In this document: one piece after another, positions 35,319 to 43,408 of the stretch | Layout of the letters: the number at the start of each line of letters is the position of its first letter | How positions within the stretch are numbered: position 1 is the first letter of the stretch | The notes under the pieces: generated by a model | What the model saw: the letters and a program-made list of their open reading frames with translations, nothing else | What the model was told of the DNA's origin: nothing | Databases searched by the model: none | DNA from: Clostridium sp. K13 | Lineage (GTDB): Bacteria; Bacillota; Clostridia; Clostridiales; Clostridiaceae | Length of the DNA stretch: 64,000 bases | Assembly (NCBI RefSeq): GCF_019734195.1 | Contig: NZ_JAASHM010000002.1 | Span: 107,585 to 171,584, forward strand | Direction: 5' to 3' | Made by a program: the position numbers and the translations under genes

Positions 35319-36735
35319 AAACTTTTTCTATCTTAAGCATATTAGTTCCACCGGTATAATTTGTTGGCATACCAGCAGCTACTATAATATCATCACCTTC
35401 TTGAGCTATATTTAAGCTTTTAACAACTGTTTTTGCTTCAGTAAGAATATCATCTGTAGTAGCAAATTGTTGGCATAAAACCGGTAATACTCCAAAGTTT
35501 AAACTTAAACCTCGCATAACATCAGAGTGAGGTGTTATTGCTATTATTGGACACTTAGGTTTATACTTTGAAACAAGTTTTGCTGTTGATCCAGAATTAG
35601 TTGCTGCAACTATTGCCTTAGCATTTAAAACATTAGATGTTCTACAAGTAGAATAGCTTATAGCTTCAGCAAAGTCATACATAGCAGGTTCTTTTAATCT
35701 TTGATTTAAATAATTATAATCTAAATGAGCTTCAGTTTCTTTAGCTATTTTAGACATAGTTCTTGCAGCTTCTATTGGGTATAGTCCACTAGCACTTTCT
35801 CCACTTAACATAATTGCATCAGTTCCATCAAAAATAGCATTACATATGTCACATGCTTCAGCCCTTGTAGGAAGTGAATTTCTTATCATAGAATCAAGCA
35901 TTTGAGTGGCTGTAATAACAATTTTTCCAGCTTCATTACATTTTTTTATTATATTTTTTTGGATAATAGGAACTCTTTCTATAGGGATTTCAACACCCAT
36001 ATCACCTCTAGCTACCATTATGCCATCAGCAACACTTAATATTGGGTCAATATTATTTACTCCTTCCTGACTTTCTATTTTAGCTATAATTTGAATGTTT
36101 TTTCCGTTATTAGAATTTAATAAATCTCTTATTTCTAAAACATCTGATGCTTTTCTAACAAATGAAGCAGCAATAAAATCTACTTCCATTTTACAGCCAA
36201 AAATTAAATCATCTTTATCTTTTTCTGTTACAGAAGGTAAATTAATACTAACGTTTGGAACATTTACACCTTTGTGATTTTTAATAATTCCATCATTTAA
36301 TAACCTACATATTATGTTTTTGTCTTGAATATCTATTATTTCAAAAGATAATAAACCATCATCAACAAGAATTGTACCACCAATGTTTACATCCTTGTAT
36401 AGCTCTTCGTAAGTAATAGAGCAAGACTTATTATCACCTAGTATCTCTTTATCGCATATAAATGTAAAGTTTTGACCAGCTTCTAATTCTACACCATCAT
36501 TAATAAAATTATGTGTTCTTATTTTAGGGCCTTTAATATCTAACATTATTGCAGTTGGCGTGTTTAAATTAGTTCTAATTTTTTTTATTAATTCTATTTT
36601 ATCTTTATGAGTTTCATGAGTTCCATGGGAAAAGTTTAATCTAGCTACATTCATGCCGATTTTTATAAATTCAGTTAATATTTCTTCATTATCACTTGAA
36701 GGTCCTATTGTAAAAATCATTTTAGTCTTTTGCAT
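35317..36735 (-). CDS. pyk: Pyruvate kinase
   Basis: A 472-aa glycolytic enzyme converting phosphoenolpyruvate and ADP to pyruvate and ATP. It opens QKTKMIFTIGPSSDNEE and shows NFSHGTHETH, MLDIKGPKIRTH, the catalytic block IIAKIESQEGV (Lys and Glu metal ligand), MVARGDMGVEIP and ITATQMLDSMI. It lacks the C-terminal PEP-utiliser-like domain of Bacillus pyruvate kinase. GAGGTGG precedes ATG 36735. Monocistronic; no 6-phosphofructokinase gene is next to it. Confidence 0.98.
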   Translation of the reverse strand: MQKTKMIFTIGPSSDNEEILTEFIKIGMNVARLNFSHGTHETHKDKIELIKKIRTNLNTPTAIMLDIKGPKIRTHNFINDGVELEAGQNFTFICDKEILGDNKSCSITYEELYKDVNIGGTILVDDGLLSFEIIDIQDKNIICRLLNDGIIKNHKGVNVPNVSINLPSVTEKDKDDLIFGCKMEVDFIAASFVRKASDVLEIRDLLNSNNGKNIQIIAKIESQEGVNNIDPILSVADGIMVARGDMGVEIPIERVPIIQKNIIKKCNEAGKIVITATQMLDSMIRNSLPTRAEACDICNAIFDGTDAIMLSGESASGLYPIEAARTMSKIAKETEAHLDYNYLNQRLKEPAMYDFAEAISYSTCRTSNVLNAKAIVAATNSGSTAKLVSKYKPKCPIIAITPHSDVMRGLSLNFGVLPVLCQQFATTDDILTEAKTVVKSLNIAQEGDDIIVAAGMPTNYTGGTNMLKIEKV

Positions 36736-36856
36736 AAAACCACCTCACTTTAATTAAAATAAAAATTGTAGATTATAATTTGACTGTTATATAGATATGA
36801 TGTACTAATTAATATATAATTATTTTAACATAATTAAACAGTAAGGAGACTTAAAA

Positions 36857-38308
36857 ATGAAAATTTTACAAAATTTAGAACCTAAAGAAGTTTTCGAGTA
36901 TTTTGAAGCAATTTCAAATATTCCAAGGGGATCAGGAAATGAAAAGGGAATAAGTGATTACTTATTAAACTTTGGTAAAGACTTAGGGCTTGAAGCAATT
37001 CAAGATGAAGCATTAAATGTTATTATAAAAAAGCCTGGAACAAAGGGATATGAAAATGCACCAACTGTTATTATTCAAGGACATATGGATATGGTTTGTG
37101 AAAAAAATAATGGAGTAGATCATGATTTTGAAAAAGATCCATTAAAGTTAAGAATAATAGATGATTATATATATGCAACAGATACAACATTAGGTGCTGA
37201 TAATGGTATAGCAGTTGCTTATGCTATGGCAATATTGGCTTCAAAGGATATTCCACATCCACCAATAGAAGTATTAATAACTACAGACGAAGAAACTGGA
37301 ATGTCTGGAGCTATGGCTATTAGTAAAGAACATATAGATGGTAAGATATTAATAAATTTAGATAATGAAGAAGAGGGATATCTTTTAGTAAGTTGTGCTG
37401 GTGGAATAAGAAGTACAGCGACTATTAATATAGAAAAGCAAGATTTAAATAATAAAAAGTTAATTAAAATAAACATATCAGGACTTAAGGGTGGTCACTC
37501 TGGTATGGATATAATTAAAGAAAGAGGGAATTCAAATAAAATTTTAGGAAGAGTACTTAAAGGATTATCAAGAGAAATTAAGTTAAACCTTGTTAATTTA
37601 AATGGTGGTTCTAAAAATAATGCTATTCCAAGAGAAGCTGAAGCTATAATAGCTATAGATTCTAATGATGAAAATATAGTTATAGATATAATAAAAAATT
37701 GGAATGACATTATAGTTAATGAGTTAAGAACTCAAGATCCTGGGTTAAAAATAGAAGGATCAGTAATTACTGATAATTTAACTAAAGAGTTTAATGATGA
37801 GAGTACTAGTAAAGTTATAGATTTATTATATTTATATCCAAATGGAATAAACTCAAAGAGTGTTGAAATAGAAGGGTTAGTAGAAAGCTCAACTAATTTA
37901 GGAGTTTTAACTACTAATGAAAATACTGTTGAATTTGATTCAGCAATAAGAAGTTCTGTTCCATCATTAAAGGAGGAAATAGTTTTAAGAAGTAAAACTA
38001 TAGTTGAACTTTTAGGTGGAAAGTTTACAACTACATCAGATTACCCAGGTTGGGAATATAATCCTGATTCAAAGATAAGAGAAATTTGCCAAAGGGTTCA
38101 TAAAGATCTTTATGGAAATGAAGCAAAAATAGTTGCTATTCATGCCGGTGTTGAATGTGGATTATTTAATGAAAAGTTAGGTAATCTTGATATGATAAGC
38201 TTTGGACCAAACCTTTATGATGTTCATACTCCAGATGAACATATGAGTATTACATCAGTAAAAAATTGTTATGAATATTTAAAAGCAATACTTAAAGCAA
38301 TTAAATAG
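36857..38308 (+). CDS. pepD: Aminoacyl-histidine dipeptidase (peptidase D, M20)
   Basis: A 483-aa M20-family zinc dipeptidase that cleaves Xaa-His and other dipeptides in the cytoplasm. Motifs: IIQGHMDMVCEKN (first metal His and Asp), TLGADNGIAVAYA (bridging Asp), TTDEETGMSGA (catalytic Glu pair), GLKGGHSGMD, and the final ligand His in DVHTPDEHMSI. Length and start fit the family. AAGGAG precedes the ATG. Divergent from pyk and followed by a strong terminator. Confidence 0.97.
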   Translation: MKILQNLEPKEVFEYFEAISNIPRGSGNEKGISDYLLNFGKDLGLEAIQDEALNVIIKKPGTKGYENAPTVIIQGHMDMVCEKNNGVDHDFEKDPLKLRIIDDYIYATDTTLGADNGIAVAYAMAILASKDIPHPPIEVLITTDEETGMSGAMAISKEHIDGKILINLDNEEEGYLLVSCAGGIRSTATINIEKQDLNNKKLIKINISGLKGGHSGMDIIKERGNSNKILGRVLKGLSREIKLNLVNLNGGSKNNAIPREAEAIIAIDSNDENIVIDIIKNWNDIIVNELRTQDPGLKIEGSVITDNLTKEFNDESTSKVIDLLYLYPNGINSKSVEIEGLVESSTNLGVLTTNENTVEFDSAIRSSVPSLKEEIVLRSKTIVELLGGKFTTTSDYPGWEYNPDSKIREICQRVHKDLYGNEAKIVAIHAGVECGLFNEKLGNLDMISFGPNLYDVHTPDEHMSITSVKNCYEYLKAILKAIK

Positions 38309-38309
38309 T

Positions 38310-38346
38310 AAAAAAAAAGCGAAGACTTCGGTCTTCGCTTTTTTAA
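38310..38346 (+). terminator. Intrinsic terminator of pepD
   Basis: The stem AAAAGCGAAGAC-TTCG-GTCTTCGCTTTT is a perfect 12-bp hairpin with a stable TTCG tetraloop and T tail. Confidence 0.95.
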
Positions 38347-38522
38347 TAAACTGCGAACTAAAGGTTAAGTCTACAATTTAAGTTTAATCTCCCTAAAGTT
38401 AACGACTTATCATACAAATTTGTAGCGGGAGTCGTTAAGTATAAATCGGAGAACTAAGAAAAACAATGAAGAGAAAAAATTAATATTCCATTTTTCATTC
38501 TCACTGTAGTTCGCAGTTTATT
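38345..38522. repeat. Palindromic element B with perfect 16-bp terminal inverted repeats
   Basis: AATAAACTGCGAACTA (38345-38360) and TAGTTCGCAGTTTATT (38507-38522) are perfect inverted repeats closing a 178-bp element. An inner pair GTTAACGACT / AGTCGTTAA lies near 38398-38440. The interior is unlike element A except for the shared right end TTCTCACTGTAGTTCGCA. It directly abuts the pepD terminator. Confidence 0.85.
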
Positions 38523-38660
38523 TCTACTCTTCATCATTATCTCTTACCCTGAATAAAATTATGATAAAAATTAATTGTTATGTATATAAATGAGTATTAA
38601 TGAATATATTGTAATGTAATACGAAAACATAATAATTAAAGGATTGGAGAGGATGAGAAA

Positions 38661-39470
38661 GTGAGGTATACAAGATATAACTACAAGAAAAAGAAAAATA
38701 ATGATATTGTAAAGTTTATTCTATCATTTATTGGTATGAGCGTATTTGTAATAATAGTGGGAGTATTTCTTGCTAATGTTATAATTCATTTCTTACCTAT
38801 AAATAATGCAACTACTGGTGAAGTTACTAGTAGTAATGAGCAAACACAGAGTAATAATTCAGAAAATGTTAATGCAGAAGCAGTAAATGAAGAAGAAGAT
38901 GCACAAGTAAATGCAGAGGTAAGTGAAGAAGTAAATAATAATGAACAAGCTTCTGAAGTTACTCAAGGAAATATTAATACAAGTTTTGTAGCTATTCAGT
39001 GTGGGTATTTTGCAGAAGAAGGTAATGCAAAAGAAACATTTAATAAGATTTCTAGTGGGTATGGAGCTTTTATATATAATGATGCAGATAAGTTTAAAGT
39101 ATTAGCAGGTATTTATACAGCAGAAGAAGGTCAAGCTGTTATCGATAAATTAACAGCTAGTGGAATTGAGTGTGCTAAAGTTGATTTTAATCTTAATAGT
39201 GGTAATGCTGTTGAAAGTCAAATTGCTGGTATATATGATGGATATTTAGAAATATTAGATACTGCATTTAAAGATGATGTGAAATCTTTTGATATTACTG
39301 ATTTTAAGGAATGGATAAGCAAGTTAGATGATATAAAAGAAGGAGATAAACATGAAGTTTTAGCTGAGTTAAAAAAACATATTAATGAATTAGGAACAGA
39401 AATAAAGAAAGAAAATGTAGCTAACGAAATGCAATATTTATATAAGGTTTTATTGAACTTTAATAAATAG
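38661..39470 (+). CDS. Membrane-anchored SPOR domain protein
   Basis: A 269-aa protein: a short basic N-terminus (YTRYNYKKKKNND), one transmembrane helix (about 20-45), an acidic Asn/Glu-rich linker (about 50-105), and a SPOR domain (about 110-180; FVAIQCGYFAEEGNAKETF...VLAGIYTAEEGQAVIDKL). SPOR domains bind peptidoglycan stripped of stem peptides, usually at the septum. A helical tail follows. The start is GTG 38661 with GGAGAGG before it; the nearby ATG 38653 runs into a stop. It may take part in division or sporulation. Confidence 0.85.
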   Translation: MRYTRYNYKKKKNNDIVKFILSFIGMSVFVIIVGVFLANVIIHFLPINNATTGEVTSSNEQTQSNNSENVNAEAVNEEEDAQVNAEVSEEVNNNEQASEVTQGNINTSFVAIQCGYFAEEGNAKETFNKISSGYGAFIYNDADKFKVLAGIYTAEEGQAVIDKLTASGIECAKVDFNLNSGNAVESQIAGIYDGYLEILDTAFKDDVKSFDITDFKEWISKLDDIKEGDKHEVLAELKKHINELGTEIKKENVANEMQYLYKVLLNFNK

Positions 39471-39557
39471 AAAAAATACATGAATAAATATCAATAAATG
39501 TAAAAAAATATATTGAAAATTAAGAAAAAATTATATAATATTCTACAAAAAATTCAT

Positions 39558-39656
39558 ATAGAAAAAGAGGAAAGTGCTTGTTTGAATATCTATTAAGTGA
39601 TAAACTATATTAGAAATAAAGATAGGTGACAAGTATTTACCTCTTTTTTATTGTGT
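39558..39656 (+). terminator. Long hairpin with terminator-like tail upstream of maf
   Basis: AAAAAGAGGAAAGTGCTTGT (about 39563-39582) pairs with ACAAGTATTTACCTCTTTTT (about 39631-39650) around a loop of about 48 nt, with a T-rich end. The loop also holds weaker pairing. It may terminate the SPOR gene or be a small RNA; a plain terminator rarely has such a large loop. Confidence 0.55.
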
Positions 39657-39739
39657 TTTAAATTAAATTTTAAAGTCAAGTGTAAGACTAACGTTAAATT
39701 GGGAATAATAATAAATAAATGACTGTAGGATGTGATATT

Positions 39740-40306
39740 TTGAAGTTTATATTAGCATCAGCTTCAGAACGAAGAAAAGAGTTATTATCTAGGATAGTAA
39801 AGGATTTTGAAGTTAGAGTTAGTGATTTTGATGAAGAATCAGTACATGTTAATGAGGACATAGAAGAATATGTTAAAATATTATCAGAAGGAAAAGCTAA
39901 GTCTGTAGCATTAAATTATAGTAGCGATTCTATAATAATAGGAGCTGATACTATAGTTGTTATAGATAATAAAGTTCTTGGAAAACCAAAAGACAAGAAT
40001 GATGCTTTTAGAATGCTTAAATCACTAAGTAATAATGTGCATAGAGTATATTCTGGAGTTACAGTTATTAATAATAGTACAAAAGTGATAAAAAGTGAAT
40101 GTCTGTATACAGAGGTTTATTTTTCAGAGCTTTCAGATGAGGAAATATGGAAGTACATAGACACCGGAGAATGCTTAGATAAAGCAGGAGCTTATGGAAT
40201 ACAAGGCTTTGGTGGAGTATTTGTTAAAAGTATAAATGGATGTTACTACAATGTAGTTGGATTGCCATTAAACTTACTAAACAAAATGATAAAAGAAATT
40301 TTATAA
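39740..40306 (+). CDS. maf: Maf family nucleotide pyrophosphatase / septum formation protein
   Basis: A 188-aa Maf protein, a house-cleaning pyrophosphatase acting on dTTP, UTP or modified nucleotides, and linked to septum inhibition. Motifs: FILASASERRKELL at the N-terminus, IIGADTIVVIDNKVLGKP, VHRVYSGVTVI, and KAGAYGIQGFGGVFV. I prefer TTG 39740, giving MKFILASASERR with AGGATGTG before it; the ATG at 39719 would add seven residues and lacks a good site. It opens the maf-radC-mre block. Confidence 0.95.
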   Translation: MKFILASASERRKELLSRIVKDFEVRVSDFDEESVHVNEDIEEYVKILSEGKAKSVALNYSSDSIIIGADTIVVIDNKVLGKPKDKNDAFRMLKSLSNNVHRVYSGVTVINNSTKVIKSECLYTEVYFSELSDEEIWKYIDTGECLDKAGAYGIQGFGGVFVKSINGCYYNVVGLPLNLLNKMIKEIL

Positions 40307-40343
40307 GTTGGGGGATGGATATTATTACTTAAAAGGAGTGCTT

Positions 40344-41033
40344 ATGGCAGAAAATATAAGAGTAAATGATATACCATTAAACGAAAGACCAGTTGAAAAA
40401 TTACTTCAGTTTGGAGTAGAAAGTTTAAGTAACGAAGAGCTGTTGGCTATATTGTTAAGAACAGGTACAAAAGGAGAAAATGTCATAGCTTTAAGTAAAA
40501 GATTACTAATAGAGCTAGATGGTTTAGACGGACTTTTAAATGTAAGTTTTGAAGAAGCAAGTAAAATTAAAGGTATTAAGAAAGTAAAGGCTTGTCAAAT
40601 AATTGCCATGATGGAGTTGTTTAATAGGTTTAAGACTTTAAAATCTCAAAAAGAGAATTTAAAAATTTCATCACCTAAAGATGTTTCAACATTATTAATT
40701 AATGAAATGAGCAATTTTAAGCAAGAAGTATTTAAATTAATACTATTAAATACTAAGAATATTATAATAGGAACTAAAGATGTATTTAAAGGAACATTGA
40801 ACTCATCTATAGTTCATCCACGAGAAGTTTTTAAAGAGGCGGTTCAAAGAGGAAGTGCAAATATAATAGTTTGCCATAACCACCCATCAGGAGATCCTAA
40901 TCCGAGTAAAGAGGATATTGATATAACTCTTAGACTAAAGGAATGTGGCAATATTATGGGAATTGGATTGTTAGATCATATTATAATTGGTAATAATAAA
41001 TATGTTAGTTTAAAGGAAAAAGGAATTATATAA
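40344..41033 (+). CDS. radC: RadC family JAB-domain protein
   Basis: A 229-aa protein with an N-terminal helix-hairpin-helix region ([38 protein letters not shown]) and a C-terminal JAB metalloprotease-like domain with the motif [16 protein letters not shown]. RadC was named for repair but its activity is unproven. ATG 40344 follows AAAAGGAG; an upstream ATG at 40308 would add 12 residues. It lies in the usual place between maf and mreB. Confidence 0.96.
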   Translation: MAENIRVNDIPLNERPVEKLLQFGVESLSNEELLAILLRTGTKGENVIALSKRLLIELDGLDGLLNVSFEEASKIKGIKKVKACQIIAMMELFNRFKTLKSQKENLKISSPKDVSTLLINEMSNFKQEVFKLILLNTKNIIIGTKDVFKGTLNSSIVHPREVFKEAVQRGSANIIVCHNHPSGDPNPSKEDIDITLRLKECGNIMGIGLLDHIIIGNNKYVSLKEKGII

Positions 41034-41050
41034 TTGAAAGGGGAATTCAT

Positions 41051-42070
41051 ATGGGATTTTTCAGTAGTAATAAAGATATGGGAATTGATTTAGGAACAGC
41101 TAACACGCTTGTTTTTGTAAAAGGTAAAGGTATAGTGTTAAGCGAACCTTCAGTTGTAGCAATAAATAGTAATACAAGAAAACCTCTAGCAGTTGGGCAA
41201 GAAGCAAAGCTTATGATAGGTAGAACACCTGGAAATATAGTAGCAATAAGACCTCTTAAAGATGGAGTTATAGCTGACTTTGATGTTGCACAAACAATGC
41301 TTAAGAAATTAATAGAGAAAGTGACAAGTAAAAGTGCATTTACTAGTCCAAGAATAATAGTATGTTATCCATCAGGAGTAACAGAAGTAGAAAGAAGAGC
41401 TATTGAAGAAGCTGCAAAGTTTGCCGGAGCAAGAGATGTTGTTTTAATGGAAGAACCTATGGCTGCTGCTATAGGGGCAGGGCTTCCAGTTGGTGAGCCT
41501 ACAGGAAGTATGATTGTTGATATCGGTGGAGGAACTACTGAAGTAGCAATTATTTCTTTAGGTGGAATAGTAACTAGTAAGTCATTAAGAGTTGCTGGAG
41601 ATGAATTAGATCAAGCAATAATTGCATATGTAAAAAAAGAGTTTAGCTTAATGATCGGAGAAAGAACAGCTGAACAAATAAAGATGGAATTAGGATCAGC
41701 ATATAAAATAGATGATGAAAATGCTTCTATGGATATCAAGGGAAGAGATATGATAACAGGTCTTCCAAAGATAGTTACAATAACAGAAGATCAAATAAGA
41801 GAAGCATTAAAAGAGCCAGTATATTCAATTATAGAATCAATAAAAACTACATTAGAGAAAACTCCACCAGAATTATCAGCGGATATAATGGAAAAAGGAA
41901 TAATGTTAGCTGGAGGCGGAGCTTTGCTAAAAGGGCTAGATAAATTAATAAACCACGAAACAAACATGCCTGTTCATATTGCTGAAACACCATTAGATTG
42001 TGTTGTTTTAGGAGCAGGAAAAGCACTAGAAAATTTTGATGAATTAAGCAAGACTCAAAGAGGTCAATAA
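41051..42070 (+). CDS. mreB: Rod shape-determining actin-like protein MreB
   Basis: A 339-aa bacterial actin that guides lateral-wall synthesis. Phosphate loop 1 is [18 protein letters not shown], phosphate 2 is [19 protein letters not shown], and the adenosine region is [16 protein letters not shown]. The stop overlaps the mreC start (ATAATGA), so the genes are coupled. AAAGGGG precedes the ATG. Confidence 0.98.
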   Translation: MGFFSSNKDMGIDLGTANTLVFVKGKGIVLSEPSVVAINSNTRKPLAVGQEAKLMIGRTPGNIVAIRPLKDGVIADFDVAQTMLKKLIEKVTSKSAFTSPRIIVCYPSGVTEVERRAIEEAAKFAGARDVVLMEEPMAAAIGAGLPVGEPTGSMIVDIGGGTTEVAIISLGGIVTSKSLRVAGDELDQAIIAYVKKEFSLMIGERTAEQIKMELGSAYKIDDENASMDIKGRDMITGLPKIVTITEDQIREALKEPVYSIIESIKTTLEKTPPELSADIMEKGIMLAGGGALLKGLDKLINHETNMPVHIAETPLDCVVLGAGKALENFDELSKTQRGQ

Positions 42071-42912
42071 TGAAACCTTTTAAAAATAAACTGGCAGTAA
42101 CTATAGTGGTACTGTCAGTTGCCTTTTTAGGCATAATTATTTTCAGTTTAAAAAGTAATTCAAATATTATATCTAGTGGTGTAGGTAGTGTTATTAGTCC
42201 ATTACAAAAGATAATTTATACTGCAAACGATAAGCTAAAGGGATCTTTTGATTTCTTTATTAATTTTTCAAAAGTAAAACAAGAGAATGAAGAACTTGCA
42301 GCTAAAAATGCAGAATTAGAAAATCAATTAATTGAGTATAATAGAATGAAAGATGAAAATACAAGATTAAGAGAAATGTTTGATTATTCTCAAGCTAATC
42401 AAAATTATAATTATTTAGGTTGTAATATAGTTGGATATAGTGGAGGAAATATTTCTAATGGTTATATAATTGATAAAGGAACCAATGATGGAATAAAAAA
42501 AGATATGGTTGTAATAACTCCAGTAGGGTTAGTTGGAAAAGTTACTAAAGCAGAAAGTAATTATTCCATTATTCAAACTATATTGAATGAAAATATTGCA
42601 GTGGCTTCTATGGTAGAGAGTACTAGAGAAACAACAGGAATATTGCAAGGGAATACAGATAACAAAAATAAAAAACTAACTATATTATCAAATATTCCAA
42701 TAGATTCTGAGATAAAAGAAGGAGATGTCATTTTAACTTCAGGTCTTGGTGGAATGTATCCACAAGAAATTAGAATTGGAGAAGTAGTTTCAGTAGAAGT
42801 GGATAGTGTTGGAATTATGAAGAAAGCAATTGTTAAACCTTATGTAGATTTTAATAAACTTGAAGAATTATTTGTGGTAGTTCCTAAAGAAGAAATTAAT
42901 ATTGGGGAGTAG
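42070..42912 (+). CDS. mreC: Rod shape-determining protein MreC
   Basis: A 280-aa bitopic protein: an N-terminal membrane helix (LAVTIVVLSVAFLGIIIFSL), a coiled coil (about 75-110; VKQENEELAAKNAELENQL), and two beta domains outside the membrane. It links MreB to PBP2 and MreD in the elongasome. It begins at the last base of the mreB stop region and overlaps the next ORF only slightly. Confidence 0.96.
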   Translation: MKPFKNKLAVTIVVLSVAFLGIIIFSLKSNSNIISSGVGSVISPLQKIIYTANDKLKGSFDFFINFSKVKQENEELAAKNAELENQLIEYNRMKDENTRLREMFDYSQANQNYNYLGCNIVGYSGGNISNGYIIDKGTNDGIKKDMVVITPVGLVGKVTKAESNYSIIQTILNENIAVASMVESTRETTGILQGNTDNKNKKLTILSNIPIDSEIKEGDVILTSGLGGMYPQEIRIGEVVSVEVDSVGIMKKAIVKPYVDFNKLEELFVVVPKEEINIGE

Positions 42913-42916
42913 AAGT

Positions 42917-43408
42917 ATGAAGAGATTATATTTGATAATTGTATTAATAGTCTTATTAATTATTGATAATACTTTATTACCTTATTATTCTATATATGGA
43001 GCCTTCCCAAGTTTATTATTTACATTTGCGATGGCTTATTCAATTATTAGAGGAAAAGAAGAGGCTATTTTTATAGGAGTAGTAAGTGGATTTCTGCAAG
43101 ATATATTTTTCTTTTCAGGATTTGGGATAAACTTATTTTTAAATATGCTTTTATGTCTTTTATGTGCAAAAATAGGAGAAAGTATATTTAAGGAGAATAG
43201 ATTAGTTCCAGTTTTAACAGCACTGGCTATTTCAGCATTAAAGGTTTTGGGAGTAGTGATTATATTTAAGTTATTTTCACAAACAATTAATATACAAGTA
43301 GCATTGATTTCATGTGTTTTAAATGGGATTTGTATGATGCTTTTCTATACGTTCATTTTTAAAATGTTGGATAAATATTTAGAGAGGAATACATGGAGGT
43401 TTAAATGA
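42917..43408 (+). CDS. mreD: Rod shape-determining protein MreD
   Basis: A 163-aa integral membrane protein with five to six helices, starting MKRLYLIIVLIVLLIIDNTL. The order and the GGVVSGFLQDIFFFSGFG-like loop fit MreD. I prefer ATG 42917, preceded by GGGGAG; an ATG at 42902 lies inside the mreC end. It overlaps mrdA by four bases. Confidence 0.93.
   Translation: MKRLYLIIVLIVLLIIDNTLLPYYSIYGAFPSLLFTFAMAYSIIRGKEEAIFIGVVSGFLQDIFFFSGFGINLFLNMLLCLLCAKIGESIFKENRLVPVLTALAISALKVLGVVIIFKLFSQTINIQVALISCVLNGICMMLFYTFIFKMLDKYLERNTWRFK

Noticed and set aside
40308..41033. RadC as a sign of a mobile anti-restriction region
   Set aside because: It sits between maf and mreB, the standard chromosomal place, with no mobile genes around.
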